From: CAZADH01 sp964483805
Lineage (GTDB): Bacteria; Muiribacteriota; Ozemobacteria; Ozemobacterales; Ozemobacteraceae
Assembly: GCA_964483805.1 (NCBI GenBank)
Contig: CAZADH010000084.1
Location: forward strand, 1-20,941
Length of the DNA stretch: 20,941 nt
Direction: 5' to 3'
Made by a program: the position numbers and the translations under genes. Of the stretch, positions 1 to 6,686 are shown one piece after another (position 1 is the first letter of the stretch; every line of letters starts with the position of its first letter). The notes under the pieces are model-generated. The model did no database searches and was not told the DNA's origin. It saw only the letters and a list, made by a program, of their open reading frames with translations.

Positions 1-2
1 CG

Positions 3-1571
3 AGCACTTGCCGTACGCGGGCGGCCACTGCCGCCGGGGCGTTGGCGTCGACCAACGCAGGCCTGCATCCACCGGTCATCACCGATCGGGGTGCGGCCAG
101 AGCCGGACCGCTCTTGACCATGGACTCGCCGGCGCGTGACGACCTCGATCCGGCACACGATGAGTTTGCCGAACCGATCCGCGAAGACCTGACCTTCGCG
201 CCGCCGTTGACCGACGTGGGCGCCTTCGAAGCCGACGGTATGGAAACCGATGAAGGCGGTGCGTCGGAGGGCGGATCGGGTGGATCGCAGATGTATACGG
301 TTAAGAAGGGCGACACCCTCGGCTCGATCTCGCGCAAGTTCTTCGGGTCGACCAAATACTGGAAGAAAATTGCGTCGGCGAACGGCATCGGTGATCCGCG
401 CTCGCTCAAGGTCGGCCGGGTGATCCGGATCCCGACCGTCAGTGGCGCGTCGCGGCGCAGCAGCGGTGGTTCCCGCGGTGGCGGCATGGCCTTGCCCCCG
501 GTGCAGACCCCCGGTTCGCTGCCGTCGGTCAACCTCCCGCCGGTGATCAGTCAGAGCGGCCCGGCCAACGAGACCGTGTTGTATCAGGACGGTGGGCTGC
601 CGCGGGTGATTCTGCCAGGCACCGAAGCCAAGAAAGACGACTCGCGCAACTTCGTCACCATCAACGGCATGACGGGTCTGATCAACACCGTCGCCGCCTA
701 CACCATGGGCGACGGCATGTTCTCGACGGCGTTCGGCGTGGTCTGGAACAAGATCACCCGTCGCAGTGGCACCCGCTTGAAGTCGGGGGAGGACGGCGAT
801 TACTACCAGTTCCCCATCGCCCTGACCTATGCCGCGCCCAGTTTCGAGGCCGGACTGGTCATTCCGTTCGAGTCGTACGACATCTTTGCGCCGATTACCT
901 ACAATTTTCGTGACAACAACAACTCCGGGATGGGTGATGCCGCGCTGCGGCTGAAGTTCTCGACCGAAAACGAGAACATGGCCTCGGCGCTCGGCGTCGG
1001 TGCTATCTTCGCCACCTCCGATCGCAAGATCGGCATCGATGAGTCCGACAACGCCTGGGAGGTGTTCGGGGCCCTGTCGACCAAGCGCAAGACCGGCGGC
1101 AACTTCCATGTCAACGGGGGTTATCAGGCCGGCTCCGGCAACACCAGTCACGAAGGGGTGTTCTTCAATGTCGGCTTCGAATACTCGGCGAACTCGCAGT
1201 TCAACTTCATGGGCGAGGTCAACTCGTACAACCGGGTGAATCAGGGCCGGTCGACCGACCTGACCCTGGGAATGCGCTACTACCCGCGCCCCGGCATGGC
1301 CTTCAGTGTGGCCGCGCCGATCGCGCTGAGCAACGACATGTTCTTCGGTTACGACTACCGCCTGATCGGCCAGTTGCAGTACCGCTACTTATCGACGCGC
1401 GCCGCGGCGTCTGCCGAAAAGGCACATCGCGGGGGCGGCCCAGGGGGCCGCCCCGGCGATGGGTTAATGGCGAATGTGTATTTACGCTGTAATTATCGCA
1501 GAACCGCTACCGGCGGCGTGGTTGGTCGCGCCGGGCCCGTTCGCGAAGCCACTGCTCGAAGTCGGCGTTGA
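3..1571 (+). CDS. LysM-domain protein with C-terminal outer-membrane beta-barrel-like region (5' partial)
   Basis: The frame is open to the left edge, so the N-terminus lies outside the window; TTG at 42 is only the first start-like codon. Numbering from that TTG, residues about 84-132 form a LysM domain (YTVKKGDTLGSISRKFFG then RVIRIP), a fold that binds peptidoglycan GlcNAc chains. A Gly/Ser/Pro-rich linker (about 135-200) follows. Residues about 203-450 alternate polar and hydrophobic/aromatic positions in strand-like stretches separated by Gly/Asn/Asp turns, ending in QLQYRY, which looks like an outer-membrane barrel with its terminal aromatic strand. The likely role is an outer-membrane protein tethered to the wall; the transported or bound partner is unknown. 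The last 60 residues (after about 1391) are Arg/Gly-rich, cross a very strong hairpin and run 65 bases into the convergent glutaredoxin-like gene. They may be a real tail or the result of a small sequence error. Confidence 0.75.
   Translation, partial: STCRTRAATAAGALASTNAGLHPPVITDRGAARAGPLLTMDSPARDDLDPAHDEFAEPIREDLTFAPPLTDVGAFEADGMETDEGGASEGGSGGSQMYTVKKGDTLGSISRKFFGSTKYWKKIASANGIGDPRSLKVGRVIRIPTVSGASRRSSGGSRGGGMALPPVQTPGSLPSVNLPPVISQSGPANETVLYQDGGLPRVILPGTEAKKDDSRNFVTINGMTGLINTVAAYTMGDGMFSTAFGVVWNKITRRSGTRLKSGEDGDYYQFPIALTYAAPSFEAGLVIPFESYDIFAPITYNFRDNNNSGMGDAALRLKFSTENENMASALGVGAIFATSDRKIGIDESDNAWEVFGALSTKRKTGGNFHVNGGYQAGSGNTSHEGVFFNVGFEYSANSQFNFMGEVNSYNRVNQGRSTDLTLGMRYYPRPGMAFSVAAPIALSNDMFFGYDYRLIGQLQYRYLSTRAAASAEKAHRGGGPGGRPGDGLMANVYLRCNYRRTATGGVVGRAGPVREATARSRR
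1425..1461. terminator. Strong GC-rich hairpin between convergent genes, possible bidirectional terminator
   Basis: The arms GGGGCGGCCC (1432-1441) and GGGCCGCCCC (1445-1454) are perfect complements around a 3-base loop. After one G/G mismatch the stem continues with CATCGC (1425-1430) against GCGATG (1456-1461). It lies just after the last barrel strand of the plus-strand gene and downstream of the minus-strand glutaredoxin-like gene. For the minus-strand transcript a TTTT follows about 6 bases past the outer stem, at 1417-1420; no T-run follows on the plus strand. It falls inside the annotated plus-strand frame, which is unusual for a terminator. Confidence 0.5.
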
Positions 1572-1776
1572 AGGCGCCCCATTTGGCTTCGCCGCCCGTT
1601 TCGACCACCGGCACGATATCGACCTGGTGGGTCAACGCCAGGGCCCGGTGCCACACGGCGTCGTCGGTTTCGACATCGAAGTTGCGGTAGGCAATGCCCT
1701 CGCGATCGAGGAACTCCAGGCAGCGGATGCAATGGGGGCACCAGGTCACCGTGTAGACGTTGAAGGGTGCGCTCAT
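1507..1776 (-). CDS. Glutaredoxin-like thioredoxin-fold protein (CPHC)
   Basis: This is a small (89-residue) predicted cytoplasmic thiol-disulfide protein. The active-site motif W-C13-P-H-C16 sits after the first beta strand, with a further Cys at 19, and the cis-proline motif IVPVV is at about 54-58, matching the glutaredoxin/thioredoxin-like fold and length. CPHC differs from the CPYC of classical glutaredoxins and resembles the DsbA-type dipeptide, but no signal peptide is present. The ATG at 1776 lies 10 bases after the stop of the XdhC-family gene, so the two are almost certainly co-transcribed. The C-terminus is Arg-rich. The family assignment is good; the substrate is unknown. Confidence 0.8.
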   Translation of the reverse strand: MSAPFNVYTVTWCPHCIRCLEFLDREGIAYRNFDVETDDAVWHRALALTHQVDIVPVVETGGEAKWGAFNADFEQWLRERARRDQPRRR

Positions 1777-1786
1777 CGGTCAATAC

Positions 1787-2581
1787 TCAGTATTTCACAA
1801 ACGGCAGGGGCTTGCCGTGCCGGTGCGCCACGATCTGGGCGAGGATGCCCAGAGCGATTTCTTCCGGTGATTGCCCGACCAGGTTGATGCCGATCGGGCA
1901 GTGGATCTGGTCGAGACGGGCCTGACTGACGCCCTCGGCCACCATGGCTTTCTGCATTTCCGCCCATTTTCGCGCCGATCCCACCATGCCGATGTAGGCA
2001 GCCGGGCTGGCGATGACGCGGGCGAGCACCTCGCGGTCTTTCACGTGACCGGGAGTGACGATGACCAGGCTGGTGCGTGCATCGATCGCACACTGCTCGA
2101 TTGCCCGTTCGTAGGGCAGGCAGACACCGCGGTCGACGCCGGGGATGCGTTCGTGGGTGACGAACTCGGGGCGTTCATCGACCAGCGTGACATGGAACCG
2201 CAGCACCTGCGCCATGCGCGCCAGCGCGTTGCCGATGTGGCCGCCACCGAAGATGACCAGCTTGGGGCGGTCGTGCAGCAGTTCGATGAAGATCGTGCAG
2301 TTGCCGCCGCACACCGGTTCCGGCTCGTCGATCGAGGCCACGAGTGAGAACTCGAGCAGTTGCGAACCGCCCTTGGCAAACAGGGTGAGGGCCGCCTGGC
2401 GCACGCGTTCTTCGTTGACGCCACCGCCGACGGTGCCGGTGATCGAGCCGTCGGCGCAGACGATCATCTTCTGCCCGGGCTTGGCCGGACTCGAGCCTTC
2501 GGCGGCAACCACCGTACACAACACAAAGTCGCTGCCGTCGTTGAGAATGTGTTTCAGTTCCTGGAAGAACTCGAATTGCAT
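1787..2581 (-). CDS. XdhC/CoxF family protein (molybdenum-enzyme maturation factor-like)
   Basis: The 264-residue protein has both halves of the XdhC family. The N-terminal XdhC/CoxI domain carries EGSSPAKPGQKM (29-39), GTVGGG (49-54) and the VCGGNC segment (90-95). The C-terminal Rossmann domain carries FGGGHIGNAL (111-120), DERPEF (135-140) and the family-typical HCPIGINL (228-235). Characterised XdhC proteins bind molybdenum cofactor and help insert its sulfurated form into xanthine dehydrogenase-type hydroxylases. No hydroxylase subunit gene lies in this window, so the client enzyme is unknown. The ATG at 2581 has GGAG 7 bases upstream and a good promoter (2631-2659) precedes it. The glutaredoxin-like gene follows after 10 bases. 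Confidence 0.9.
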   Translation of the reverse strand: MQFEFFQELKHILNDGSDFVLCTVVAAEGSSPAKPGQKMIVCADGSITGTVGGGVNEERVRQAALTLFAKGGSQLLEFSLVASIDEPEPVCGGNCTIFIELLHDRPKLVIFGGGHIGNALARMAQVLRFHVTLVDERPEFVTHERIPGVDRGVCLPYERAIEQCAIDARTSLVIVTPGHVKDREVLARVIASPAAYIGMVGSARKWAEMQKAMVAEGVSQARLDQIHCPIGINLVGQSPEEIALGILAQIVAHRHGKPLPFVKY

Positions 2582-2630
2582 GGTACGCTCCGGTGCTGAC
2601 GGTCTCGAGGGTGGTGTCAGCGTGTTCCGG

Positions 2631-2659
2631 ATTGTAGCACACCGGGGCCGATTTGTCGG
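2631..2659 (-). promoter_or_regulatory. Sigma-70-type promoter for the xdhC-like/glutaredoxin-like pair
   Basis: Read on the minus strand, a -35 box CCGACA (2659-2654) is followed by exactly 17 bases and a -10 box TACAAT (2636-2631), preceded by TG one base upstream (extended -10). The predicted transcript start near 2624 gives a leader of about 43 bases before the ATG at 2581. It begins 8 bases past the stop of the upstream peptidase-like gene, so the pair can be expressed separately from the asparaginase operon. Found by eye only. Confidence 0.55.
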
Positions 2660-2666
2660 TGCAGCC

Positions 2667-3971
2667 TCAGTTCGGCGCGCTGGTGACGATGCCTTCGCAC
2701 AGGCGCAGATACGGGCTGCGCGGGTAGTGCGTGGTCATGAAACGATACAACTCCTGGGCCTGCCCGGGTTGGCGCAGATCGGTGAGGATGCGCACCAGGT
2801 AATAGATCGCCCCTTCACGGATCGCCGCGCTGCGGCTGGTCTCGAAGGCATCTTTGAAGGCAAGATACGCGTCGGTGGTGAACCCCATCGCGTACTGCGT
2901 GTATCCGTGCAGGAACCGCAACCGATCGATGGGGATGACCGTCGGGTCGGGCTTGATCTTGCTGAGAATGCGGAAGGCGGCCTCGGGGTTCCGCTCCTGA
3001 ATGTAACTCTCGGCCAGCAGATAGGCGGCCCGCTGAAAATCGAGGTTCATCAGGCCGAGGCTGAGCGCTTCCTGCAGCGCGATGCGGGCCGACAGATACT
3101 CGCCCTCTTCGAAGAAACGCATGCCTTCGACCAGCTTGTTCTTGGCCACCGCGGGTTGGGCGATATCGAGCAATACGCGAGCCATACGTTGTCTTGCTTG
3201 TTGCCGTAAGGTCGACGCCCCCAGGCCTTTGAATGACTGGGCCAGGCTGCGGTCGATGTCGGCGCACTCCATGACTCTGCCGATGAAGTTGAGAAATGCC
3301 TGGCGTTCATACATTTCGCGCAGGTAGTCGAGGGTGAGGAAATGCTCGACGTATTTCTCGAGGCTGATGGGGTTGCCGTCGTCGCCCTCATCGTTGGTAC
3401 CGATCTCGGCCAGGTTGACTCCGCGGGCGAGCAGCGCCTTCATGCGGGCGAGGCCCTGGTCGGCGGCCATGACCGCCGTGCCTTCCTTGAACCACATCGG
3501 CAGGGCTTCGTACCGGCCGAGTCCCATGATCTCGGCCATCGATGCGTGGGTCATCTCGTGCGTCATCTCTTCGAGCAACGTGGCGCGCCCGGTGACGAGA
3601 AACTCCAGGTCGAGGTAGATGTAGTGGACGAGCCGGCCACCGTCGCCGATGACCGTGCGCCGTTTGCCGCGCAGGCGGTAACCGTTGTGGGTCAGCCGGT
3701 CAGCGAGGATGACGACGATGCGCATCTTGGGCTGGGGCGGCAGGCCAAGGGCGTTCTGGATCTTGTGCTGAGCCTCCTCGTAGACCAGTGGGATCTCGAG
3801 CAGGATCTTGTCGAACTGCGGTGTGCCCTTGTACATGCCCTGGTAGCTCTCGTCGACATTGAGCATGGCATGACCTGCGGCGGGCAGGAACAGCAACCCC
3901 GCCACCACCAGGAACACAGCGGGAAGCAGGCGACGAACCGGGCACGGGAGCATGGGCGCACGCAGGGTCAC
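2667..3971 (-). CDS. Secreted gluzincin-like (peptidase MA family) protein with C-terminal TPR-like repeats
   Basis: The start is taken as GTG at 3971, which overlaps the stop of the preceding gene (GTGA) and has GGAGGTG 5 bases upstream; an in-frame ATG at 4073 lies deep inside the preceding gene. The product is 434 residues with a signal peptide (hydrophobic about 14-31, AGHA at the likely cleavage site). The zinc-peptidase motif HEMTH is at 138-142, and the downstream WFKEG (Glu163) fits the third ligand pattern of peptidase MA-like gluzincins. Residues about 290-430 are helical pairs of TPR type (for example the AYLLAESYIQERNPEAAFRI segment). It is probably a periplasmic or surface metallopeptidase with a protein-binding repeat tail; the substrate is unknown. 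It is the third gene of the asparaginase operon. A second, diverged protein of similar make-up is encoded at 13500-14846. Confidence 0.8.
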   Translation of the reverse strand: MTLRAPMLPCPVRRLLPAVFLVVAGLLFLPAAGHAMLNVDESYQGMYKGTPQFDKILLEIPLVYEEAQHKIQNALGLPPQPKMRIVVILADRLTHNGYRLRGKRRTVIGDGGRLVHYIYLDLEFLVTGRATLLEEMTHEMTHASMAEIMGLGRYEALPMWFKEGTAVMAADQGLARMKALLARGVNLAEIGTNDEGDDGNPISLEKYVEHFLTLDYLREMYERQAFLNFIGRVMECADIDRSLAQSFKGLGASTLRQQARQRMARVLLDIAQPAVAKNKLVEGMRFFEEGEYLSARIALQEALSLGLMNLDFQRAAYLLAESYIQERNPEAAFRILSKIKPDPTVIPIDRLRFLHGYTQYAMGFTTDAYLAFKDAFETSRSAAIREGAIYYLVRILTDLRQPGQAQELYRFMTTHYPRSPYLRLCEGIVTSAPN

Positions 3972-5554
3972 GGTTGCACCTCCGCGGTGGCAGTGCCTCG
4001 CAGGCTGGGGGGCGTGGTGGCCGGAGACGATGAAGAAGCCGGTGTGGCCGACGATGCGGTCGCCGATCCCCATGAGGTCGTGGGGGCCGTCGCCGTGGTG
4101 ACGGTTGTCGTTCGCGAAGCAATATCATGGTTTGCCAGTTGCCGGCGTCCCGGGGTTCCTGAAGCCGGCGGGCGGGCCAGGGTTGCCAGTTCCTGATCGA
4201 TCTCGCGGAGCAAACCCGGGTCGTTGCGGATCGTCGGGTGTTCGCGCAGCGTGCGCAACGTCGGACTCGGATCGGCGATGATGCCGAGTCGGTGGGCGAT
4301 CACCGCATGGTGAAACAGGATGTCCGGCGAGCCGGGGCGCATCGCCTTGACGGCGCTGATGGTGTCGTACGCTTCCTGATCCATGCCGTTTTTCGCCAGC
4401 GCCCAGGCCAAGGTGTCGAGGTTGAAGTGCTGGCCCGGCAGCAGGCGCACCGAGTCGCGGGCGAGCGCCAGGGCGGTAACCGGGTCGCGATCGAGCTGCA
4501 ACAGCGTGTAGGCGAGGTTGTTGAGCGTGAGCGGGTCGCGCGGATCGATGGCGAGCGCTGCCTTGTAGGCGTCGATGGCGGCGTTGTCGCGTCCGGCCCG
4601 CAGCGCGATGTGGGCCTTGATGCCGAGGATGCGGTGATCGTTGGGCACCTGGGCGAGGGCTTTGTCGACGAGCCCGAGCGCGCGGTCGTACTCCCGGCGG
4701 TCGCTCAGTGACTCGGCCGTCGACACCAGCACATCGGGACGCCACGGGGCGAGCGCCAATGCCTTGTCGTTGGCGGCGTGCGCTTGCGTGAGGTGGGTGG
4801 TCTCGCTGGCGTCGATCACCGCGAGCACCCGGTAGATGCGGGCGCGCAGCAGCCAGGCATCGACGAGATCGGGCTGGCTGGCCAGGGCCCGATCGATGCG
4901 GGTGAGGGCGGGACCGGTCAAGCCAAACTTCGCCGCTTCGGTGGCCGCAATTAGATGGGCGAAACCCCAGCCGCCCGACAGCGTCAGACCGGCGGTGCCC
5001 AGCAACACGCCCAACGCGAGCCCGATTGGCACCACGGTGCCGAGGGTGCGCGGACGGGTGGCCTGAGCGGCGACCACGAGACCGAAGACGATCGGAACCA
5101 TCGTGATGCCCAACCAGACCCACCAGATGAACGACTCGCGGGCGACGGTGCGCAGCAGCGCCAGGCGGCCGACGAAACGCAGTTCGATGACGGTGGCGGC
5201 CGGGTCGGCCAACAGCACGATGATCAACGCATACATGCCGGCGCCGAAGCCGGCCAGCGGGGTCCAGGGTTGGTCGAACCAGCGGATCAAGCCCAGGTAG
5301 GCGAGATTGCCCATGACGTAGACCCAGGCCAGCGAGATGCCCCAACTCAGCCCGGCGAGCCAGGGATTGGGGGCGCCGAGGTCGGCGGCCACCGCGATGC
5401 CGGCGAGAAAGAGCAGCACGGGCGTGGCAAAGCAGGCGATGATCGCCAGCGGCGGCTGACGGCGCAGGCCGACCGGCAGCAACTGCGCGCCGCAGGTCTG
5501 GCAGCAGACGGCGCCGCCCGGATTGTCGGCGCGGCAATCAGGGCATGTGGCCAT
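3968..5554 (-). CDS. Zinc-ribbon, multi-TM, TPR membrane protein
   Basis: The 528-residue protein has three parts. An N-terminal zinc ribbon has Cys pairs C4-x2-C7 and C18-x2-C21. About five transmembrane helices follow (roughly 36-59, 65-90, 98-119, 142-165 and 173-198). The remaining folded part (about 205-445) is TPR repeats, seen clearly in the stretch AIDAYKAALAIDPRDPLTLN. The last 50 residues (about 480-528) are almost only Thr, Ser, Ala and Pro. It is probably an inner-membrane scaffold that holds a partner through its TPRs; no enzyme motif is visible. The ATG at 5554 overlaps the end of the asparaginase gene by 17 bases, and the stop overlaps the next start as GTGA, so the three genes form a coupled operon. 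Confidence 0.8.
   Translation of the reverse strand: MATCPDCRADNPGGAVCCQTCGAQLLPVGLRRQPPLAIIACFATPVLLFLAGIAVAADLGAPNPWLAGLSWGISLAWVYVMGNLAYLGLIRWFDQPWTPLAGFGAGMYALIIVLLADPAATVIELRFVGRLALLRTVARESFIWWVWLGITMVPIVFGLVVAAQATRPRTLGTVVPIGLALGVLLGTAGLTLSGGWGFAHLIAATEAAKFGLTGPALTRIDRALASQPDLVDAWLLRARIYRVLAVIDASETTHLTQAHAANDKALALAPWRPDVLVSTAESLSDRREYDRALGLVDKALAQVPNDHRILGIKAHIALRAGRDNAAIDAYKAALAIDPRDPLTLNNLAYTLLQLDRDPVTALALARDSVRLLPGQHFNLDTLAWALAKNGMDQEAYDTISAVKAMRPGSPDILFHHAVIAHRLGIIADPSPTLRTLREHPTIRNDPGLLREIDQELATLARPPASGTPGRRQLANHDIASRTTTVTTATAPTTSWGSATASSATPASSSSPATTPPSLRGTATAEVQP
3977..3983 (-). promoter_or_regulatory. Shine-Dalgarno site deciding a GTG start
   Basis: On the minus strand GGAGGTG lies 5 bases before GTG at 3971-3969, inside the last codons of the upstream TPR gene. 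With the GTGA stop/start overlap it indicates coupled translation and argues against the longer ATG (4073) start. Confidence 0.75.
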
Positions 5555-6566
5555 GGATCTCGCCCACGAAGTTCTTCATCATGATCGACTCGACCGTCTC
5601 GAGGTCGCGCGTTTGCCCCAGAGCCCACATGAGCTTCACCTGGGTCGTTTCCGGGGTCATGTCCATGGCCGGGATGGCACCCGCGTCGAGGGCGCCCTGC
5701 CCGACCTGATACAGTTCCATGGCGGTCGAACCGACGACGCACTGGGTGCAGATGACCACCGGCACATTGCGGGCGACGGCTTCGCGGATCGGCGGTATGA
5801 GCGAGCGCTCCGCCGACGGGAGGTTGCCGACACCGTACCCCTCGATGACCAGGCCCGCGTGGGATGCGGCCAGTGAGGCGATGAGATCGGGGCGGATGCC
5901 GGGATACACGGGAACGCGTGCCACCTCGGCGCAGAGCGTCGGTTGGAACAGTGGTCGCCGTTGCGGGGCCCGCCGGCGATAGTGCGGCTCGAGGCGGATG
6001 GTCAACCCGATGGTGGCCAGGGGCGCGGCATTGATCGAAGTGAAGGCCGACAGATCGAAGGCCGAGATCTTCTTGGCGCGCGTGCCGCGAATGACCTGTG
6101 ATCCGAAGACGATGCAGACCTCGGCCAGGTCCGATGTGGCCACGCGCACGGCATTGACCAGGTTGGCGCGCCCGTCGGAACCGATCTCACTCAGCGGGAT
6201 CTGCGCTCCCGTGATCACCACCGGTTTGCCCAACTCCTGCAGGAAGAACGACAACGCTGAAGCCGTATACACCATGGTGTCGGTGCCGTGCGACAACACG
6301 AACCCGTTGAATGCCTGATACCGTTCGTAGATGGCCCGCGCCGCTTCCTTCCAGAATTCCGGTTGCAGGTTCGAACTGTCGAAATCGCCCAAAGAGATGC
6401 ATTCGATGTCGGCAATCTGCGACAACTCCGGAATACGTTTGATCAATTGTTGTGCGTCGGGGCCGGGCGCGAGATGGCCGTCGCTGTCGGCGTGCATGGT
6501 GATGGTGCCGCCGGTCAGCAACATCAGCACCCGGGGTCGGCACCCGGTCGACTGCATGCGGGTCAC
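5538..6566 (-). CDS. ansA: Type I (cytoplasmic) L-asparaginase
   Basis: It hydrolyses L-asparagine to aspartate and ammonia. The start is taken as GTG at 6566 because GAGGTG lies 5 bases upstream; this gives 342 residues, the usual length of AnsA-type enzymes. Visible catalytic elements are the TGGTI motif (18-22, nucleophile Thr21), HGTDT (93-97, Thr95 and Asp96), and Lys166 in the segment RGTRAKK, aligning with the active-site Lys of E. coli AnsA. The block TDTMVYTASALSF and the segment PLSEIGSDGRANLVNA are close to E. coli AnsA. There is no signal peptide, so it should be cytoplasmic. A GatD-type tRNA amidotransferase subunit is a less likely alternative, because the N-terminal GatD domain is absent. 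It is the first gene of a three-gene operon with membrane and secreted TPR proteins, an unexpected setting. Confidence 0.9.
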   Translation of the reverse strand: MTRMQSTGCRPRVLMLLTGGTITMHADSDGHLAPGPDAQQLIKRIPELSQIADIECISLGDFDSSNLQPEFWKEAARAIYERYQAFNGFVLSHGTDTMVYTASALSFFLQELGKPVVITGAQIPLSEIGSDGRANLVNAVRVATSDLAEVCIVFGSQVIRGTRAKKISAFDLSAFTSINAAPLATIGLTIRLEPHYRRRAPQRRPLFQPTLCAEVARVPVYPGIRPDLIASLAASHAGLVIEGYGVGNLPSAERSLIPPIREAVARNVPVVICTQCVVGSTAMELYQVGQGALDAGAIPAMDMTPETTQVKLMWALGQTRDLETVESIMMKNFVGEIHGHMP

Positions 6567-6652
6567 GTTTTCACCTCGGTCCACCCAGTAGCCGCCGGGA
6601 CTCACCGGCGAGGCCGTTGTTGCGAACTGTTCCTATCAAAGCCAGAGGGATG

Positions 6653-6681
6653 CCAGTCCGGCCCGCGTGGACCGGACCTGG
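6653..6681 (-). terminator. Possible terminator hairpin after mlaD
   Basis: The arms CCAGTCCGG (6653-6661) and CCGGACCTGG (6672-6681) pair with a single bulged base around a 10-base loop. It begins 5 bases past the mlaD stop on the minus strand. No clear U-run follows, so it could be a weak or Rho-assisted terminator, or only an mRNA 3' end structure. The rest of the 120-base gap (6567-6686) holds the asparaginase leader; no good promoter was seen. Confidence 0.35.
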
Positions 6682-6686
6682 AACGG

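Noticed and set aside
2145..3209. Plus-strand open frame of 354 codons across the XdhC and peptidase genes
   Set aside because: It covers two real genes and the promoter between them; the composition is that of a shadow frame.
2667..4073. Longer version of the metallopeptidase gene starting at ATG 4073
   Set aside because: It would add 34 residues before the signal peptide and overlap the upstream gene by about 100 bases, while the GTG at 3971 has an ideal ribosome site.
4125..5537. Long open frame of 470 codons on the minus strand in another frame of the TPR membrane gene
   Set aside because: It is Arg/Pro/His-rich with no domain, and the overlapping frame has a zinc ribbon, TM helices and TPRs; a shadow of GC-rich coding.
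6368..6376. GGTTCGAAC resembling a tRNA T-loop
   Set aside because: It lies inside the asparaginase gene and no cloverleaf arms or acceptor stem can be formed around it.
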